Assembly: GCF_000350225.1 (NCBI RefSeq)
Contig: NW_005179053.1
Location: 119,802 to 183,801, forward strand
Length of the DNA: 64,000 bases
Source: Chondrus crispus
Taxonomy: Eukaryota > Rhodophyta > Florideophyceae > Gigartinales > Gigartinaceae
Reading direction: 5' to 3'
A program made the position numbers and the translations under genes. The notes beneath the pieces are model-generated. The model had not been told where the DNA came from. It did no database searches and saw nothing but the letters and a program-made list of their open reading frames with translations. Numbering within the stretch: the stretch's first letter is position 1; the number at the start of each line of letters is the position of its first letter. This document shows positions 60,498 through 64,000 of the stretch, one piece after another.

Positions 60498-63400
60498 GGG
60501 TGCTTGTGGGGAGGCTCGTGCTTCTCTCTTCGACCCGAGTCTCGTTGCTCTATATCTTCCTCCCCCGTTCGGCATTTCCCTTCCTTGCTCGTTGGGCGTG
60601 CTATCTCCATCCTTCCCGTTATGGCCCACGCGTTTCTTCCGTCGACTGTCTCGGCCCCTTTCCTTGACATCCCAGCGAATCCTATTCATCGTTTACGCCG
60701 GCCCTTGGCCCTTGGTTCCACCGACGGTGGTAGTGGCACCCATCGTTGACTCCGCACGCATCGCCCATCGAGACGGCCGGTGACGCCTCTTAGTCCGTAA
60801 GGAGTTCTCGCATTTTCCTTGTTCCCCGCTCCAATCCTTGCTGTGGGGTCGCTCCCCCTGTTCTTCCTTCCTACTCTCTTCCGTTCGTAGTTCGTTTCTC
60901 TTCTGCTTGACCTCCACTACTGAACCCACTGAGGGGGTACTTACGCGAGCCGTCGTGTAGCCCGCGCTGCTCACGTCTCACGTGGCACCGTCAGCGTGGG
61001 AGTGCCGTGGCACCGGGACTCATCTGGGCAGGGTTGGAAACTTTGACGCGCTGGGTCCTTGCCCAGTACTCGGATGGGGATGGAGGCTCTTGCGGGCGCA
61101 ATGGGATGCGCCGCGTGAGGGGGCGCTTCCCGAGCATGACGTGCGGGCCTGGGAGTGTGCGGCTGGCCGGTGCTCCGTGTGAGCCATTTCACACGCCAGG
61201 GCGGCGTAGTACCTAGGTACGTATGCGCGGCGTGTGTTCCAGTGTGAGTTCCCCACGTCGCACCAATTTCATCCGTTGTTTTAGTATTCGACGGCAGCCG
61301 TTGTGCAAAAGTGACGCCCTGATGCAATATCTGCAGAGAGGGCGCAAGGACACTCGCTCCTTTTCGTGCATAGCGTCTCATGGCTCTTCCGTTTTCCCCT
61401 AAACCGCTTCCGTGCTGATGCAAGAATGGGAAGGCTGGCGGTCTCGGTGGGTACCTTGACCGTGAGGGAATGAACGTCGCTCCCCGCGTCTTATACTCAA
61501 CCAGTGCATCTCGACGCGTTCGTCGCTGGCTTCCGACGCCGCCCGGGGGTCGTACGTCTGCGCCAGTTGGACCGGAAGCAACGGGTACTCAGGCGGCTGT
61601 ACGAGCCCCTTGTTCGCTTCCTTCCCCGTCACATTGAAATAGGGGTATCCGCGTCCGTCTCCCGACGACCCATACAACTCGACGGGGTCCGCCCCGCGCA
61701 GTCAGTACCGTCGTCGGGGAGGAGGCAAAAGGAGGAGGAGGATTGCTTCGTCATGGGCACGAGCTCATGACGTCCGTCGTGCATCCGGCCACGCGTTCGA
61801 AATATACCCGGCATTACGGGGAGGGTCTGCGTCTTTGGAATACATTGTCCGGCGGGCGCAGTGTAGTCACGGAAGAGTCCATCCGTCCCCGCTGCGGTTC
61901 TTGCGGGGTTGGGGCCAGCCCTTTCTTAACAGCAATCCATTCCTCCCCCTTCGAAGGCAAATCAACGCGCGCTCTGATACCGCCTGGCGTTTCGTCGTAA
62001 GACCCGTATGCGGTGCGATGCGGCGCGCCAGGCGGTGCAGCTGAGCGGCAGAGCGTAGCCGCGTGGCCGAAGCCGTCTTTTTAGCATGCGCTGGCGGATA
62101 GGTGCCCCTGCTCGGGCACTGCGGACGACGTGTCCCATCCCTCGGCCACGGCTTGTTAGATGATCGGTAGGGAGAGCCAGGGGTCTTGGATGGAGCCTTC
62201 CCATGCCGTCGAACGTTCGTGCGTCCCACGCTGAGAAATGCGGACGACGGCTGATGGGGAGGCGGAGTAAATCTCTACGCCGTGGGCAGTATGTCCCCCA
62301 GACGGGGGCGGCGGCGGAGTTCCAGGGGACCTTATAGCTCGAACGTCGATACTCTGTCGTTGCAGTGCATATCGGGATCCTCGTTCCACTCGCTTTTCTA
62401 TGGTACCTGGGGGTTTCGACCTTCAACGCGCTGTTCCGTCACGAGCGAATTCGCGGGCTGCTCCCCTGCTTCCCCTCGAGAGGCACGCGCTCGGCGTCGG
62501 TCCCAACGTTTGGTCATGGTCCTCGTAGTCCTTCTCGTGGGAAGTTCGATCTCCTCGTTTTCGTTTGGCACGGTGTGCGCGGTCTTGCTGCGGATAAGTA
62601 GGGGACTGGGAGCGGGTCGCCGTTGGTGCGGCGGATGGAGCGATGTGGCGATGTAATGGCGTCTTCGAGGTGGGCATCTGCCGTCATGGTACTTCCTTGG
62701 CCGTCGTCGGTCGGTCCTCCGCGGTCCGTTCCGCCGGACACCACCGGCTTTCGATGTAATTTATCCCCTCTTAATTTTTCCGTTATTTTCGGGGTACGGT
62801 GGCGGCAGTGATTTGGTGATGACGGCATCGGAGCTGGTGCATGGCGCGCATCTGGCGCCGCTCACGTGTAACGTTCCCATGTCCCGTAATTCTCCTTATT
62901 ACGGGGCATGTCTCGGCGGCGGTTTTGACGGGTCTCGCGTCCGTGCGCATATATTGGTGCCCCTCCGACCGAGTTGCTCTCGCCTACCCTTCCTTCCTTA
63001 ACTATTCTGGCGCCTGTTGTCTCGAGCGCCGCCCCACTCGCGGGGCCTCCGTCTACGCGTCTCACGCGTTGTTTCGGGCACGAACCATATCGGCCGGAGA
63101 ACAATCCGGTCGATCGTTGACATGACTGACCCGCAGGTGTCTTGAGGACCATATCCGAGCGTGAGCCTTCCACAACTTGCCGGGGCAGGGTGCGGGCCTT
63201 CCGGTTACTCGTGTAGCCCGCTGAGGTGCTCCCTGGGAGACAAGGGATTCGGATCCCTTGTACTCGGGTCGGAGCGTGAGTGGGTTCGAGGTGTTGCCCG
63301 CTCTCCGGGGGACTCGGTGTCCCCCATCAATCATGGCCCTATCGTGGGCGATCGCGCGTTCTTTGGACCTCTCGGCTCGAGGTTGCTGGACTGATCGGGA

Positions 63401-63677
63401 CGTCCGGTGACTTCGAGCTAGAGATCATCTAACCACTCCGCTCTGAAGGGGGTACTTGGGGTCCTCGTAATGTCGGTCATTACGAGGGCCCAACATTTTT
63501 TTTCAGGCAGTTCGTACTGTCCTGTTCTTATGTCTCGCGTCCTTGACGTCCGAGAAGTCAAGACGACTTGACTTGAACACGTCCCCGGCTGTGACCCTCC
63601 GATAGGGTCCACCGTCCTCCTTCGGTTCCCCTTGTTTGTCTGTTCGTGCAGGCGGGGGTTAATCCGCGAAGGAGCGG
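60498..63677. other. Q extra region, rich in hairpins; no supported gene
   Basis: 3.2 kb between Q's two polypurine modules. Plus-strand (antisense) frames are short and broken. Perfect hairpins: CCCGTAAT/ATTACGGG (62883-62905), ACAAGGGAT-TCGG-ATCCCTTGT (63240-63261), GGGGGAC/GTCCCCC (63307-63325), CCTCGTAAT/ATTACGAGG (63464-63488). Confidence 0.55.
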
Positions 63678-63717
63678 TTGAGGCCCCCCCCCTTAAGCGT
63701 GAACGTCCGCGTTCACG
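63678..63717 (-). promoter_or_regulatory. Q internal hairpin plus polypurine tract at the end of pol
   Basis: Hairpin CGTGAACG-CGGA-CGTTCACG on the element strand (63698-63717), followed by CTTAAGGGGGGGGGCCTC. It encodes the pol end NADVHA. Confidence 0.7.
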
Positions 63718-64000
63718 GTTTGGGTGAGGTCTCTTCCGGTACGTCTCCGGAGGCGTTGGGCGTAACGAGACACCAACTCCTCCGGGACGTGAGTCCGCGC
63801 AGTCCAAGTGGGTGTGTCGTAATCCGCCCACTTGATGAGGAACTCGATAGTTCCGTCTTCCATATCTCGGTGCTTCAGTAGTCGCTCGACAGCGTACTGA
63901 GTTCCCTCTCTGACCTTGTCGGCAAGGTCAGCTGGGGTTGTTGTGCTCCCCCGTGGCGCGTCCGTCGGCGGTGGCGCGTATACGCAGCGATCTGCGGAGA
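63693..64000 (-). CDS. pol: Q Pol C-terminus (chromodomain), continues beyond the window
   Basis: The minus strand encodes TTTPADLADKVREGTQYAVE, then RLLKHRDMEDGTIEFLIKWA, TWTARTHVPEELVSRYAQRL and ends NADVHA with TAA at 63695-63693. This is the end of a Ty3 chromovirus Pol, very close to Y and V. The upstream protease, RT and integrase would lie to the right of the window. The frame is open to the window edge. Confidence 0.88.
   Translation of the reverse strand, partial: SADRCVYAPPPTDAPRGSTTTPADLADKVREGTQYAVERLLKHRDMEDGTIEFLIKWADYDTPTWTARTHVPEELVSRYAQRLRRRTGRDLTQTVNADVHA

Overview
The window is eukaryotic nuclear DNA made almost entirely of nested LTR retrotransposons. I find no host gene, rRNA or tRNA that I can support. 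All five Ty3/gypsy elements run in the order gag, protease, reverse transcriptase, RNase H, integrase where those parts are present, and the three pol C-termini that survive end in a chromodomain (chromovirus type). Ty1/copia gag fragments and a decayed pogo-type DNA transposase lie at the left end. High GC, several LTR families and one run of N suggest a repeat-rich protist or algal scaffold. I cannot name the organism.

Layout. 1-450: broken pogo-like transposase. 1925-2828: decayed Ty3 LTR plus 3' internal remnant (R, minus). 2829-4028: two adjacent plus-strand LTRs (A, B). 4029-7834: two diverged copia LTR-gag fragments head to head, with a 0.9 kb element X at the centre of the palindrome. 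7873-59789: Ty3 element Z (plus), heavily interrupted. Its 5' LTR and primer site are followed by an X copy (8935-34730, TSD AAAAG). That X copy is split by Ty3 element P (8988-33524). P is in turn split by Ty3 element V (10590-25943, minus, TSD ATAAC) and another X (27397-28660, TSD CCCCG). Z then resumes with gag and pol (34812-39315), is broken by Ty3 element Y (39316-50311, TSD CGCCG), and finishes pol at 50317-52572. A further X (52856-54119, TSD ACCTT) and a long 3' region follow. 59790-64000: the 3' end of minus-strand Ty3 element Q, running off the window. Deepest nesting is Z > X > P > V.

How the parts work. Y is the best-preserved element: gag and pol are open and its LTRs are nearly identical. 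V is close behind, with one homopolymer frameshift in gag. Both join gag to pol through a -1 frame overlap; V keeps a textbook slippery heptamer followed by a hairpin. Between pol and the 3' LTR the elements carry a long extra region with antisense reading frames (V, P, Z). In V, Y and Q that region is bracketed by two copies of a hairpin-plus-polypurine module.

The main unexpected signal is RNA structure. LTRs of several subfamilies share a perfect hairpin with compensatory changes. V and Y also share many hairpins at the same codon positions, often with a CCGA-type loop, several kept by paired synonymous changes. All alignments and counts were made by eye.
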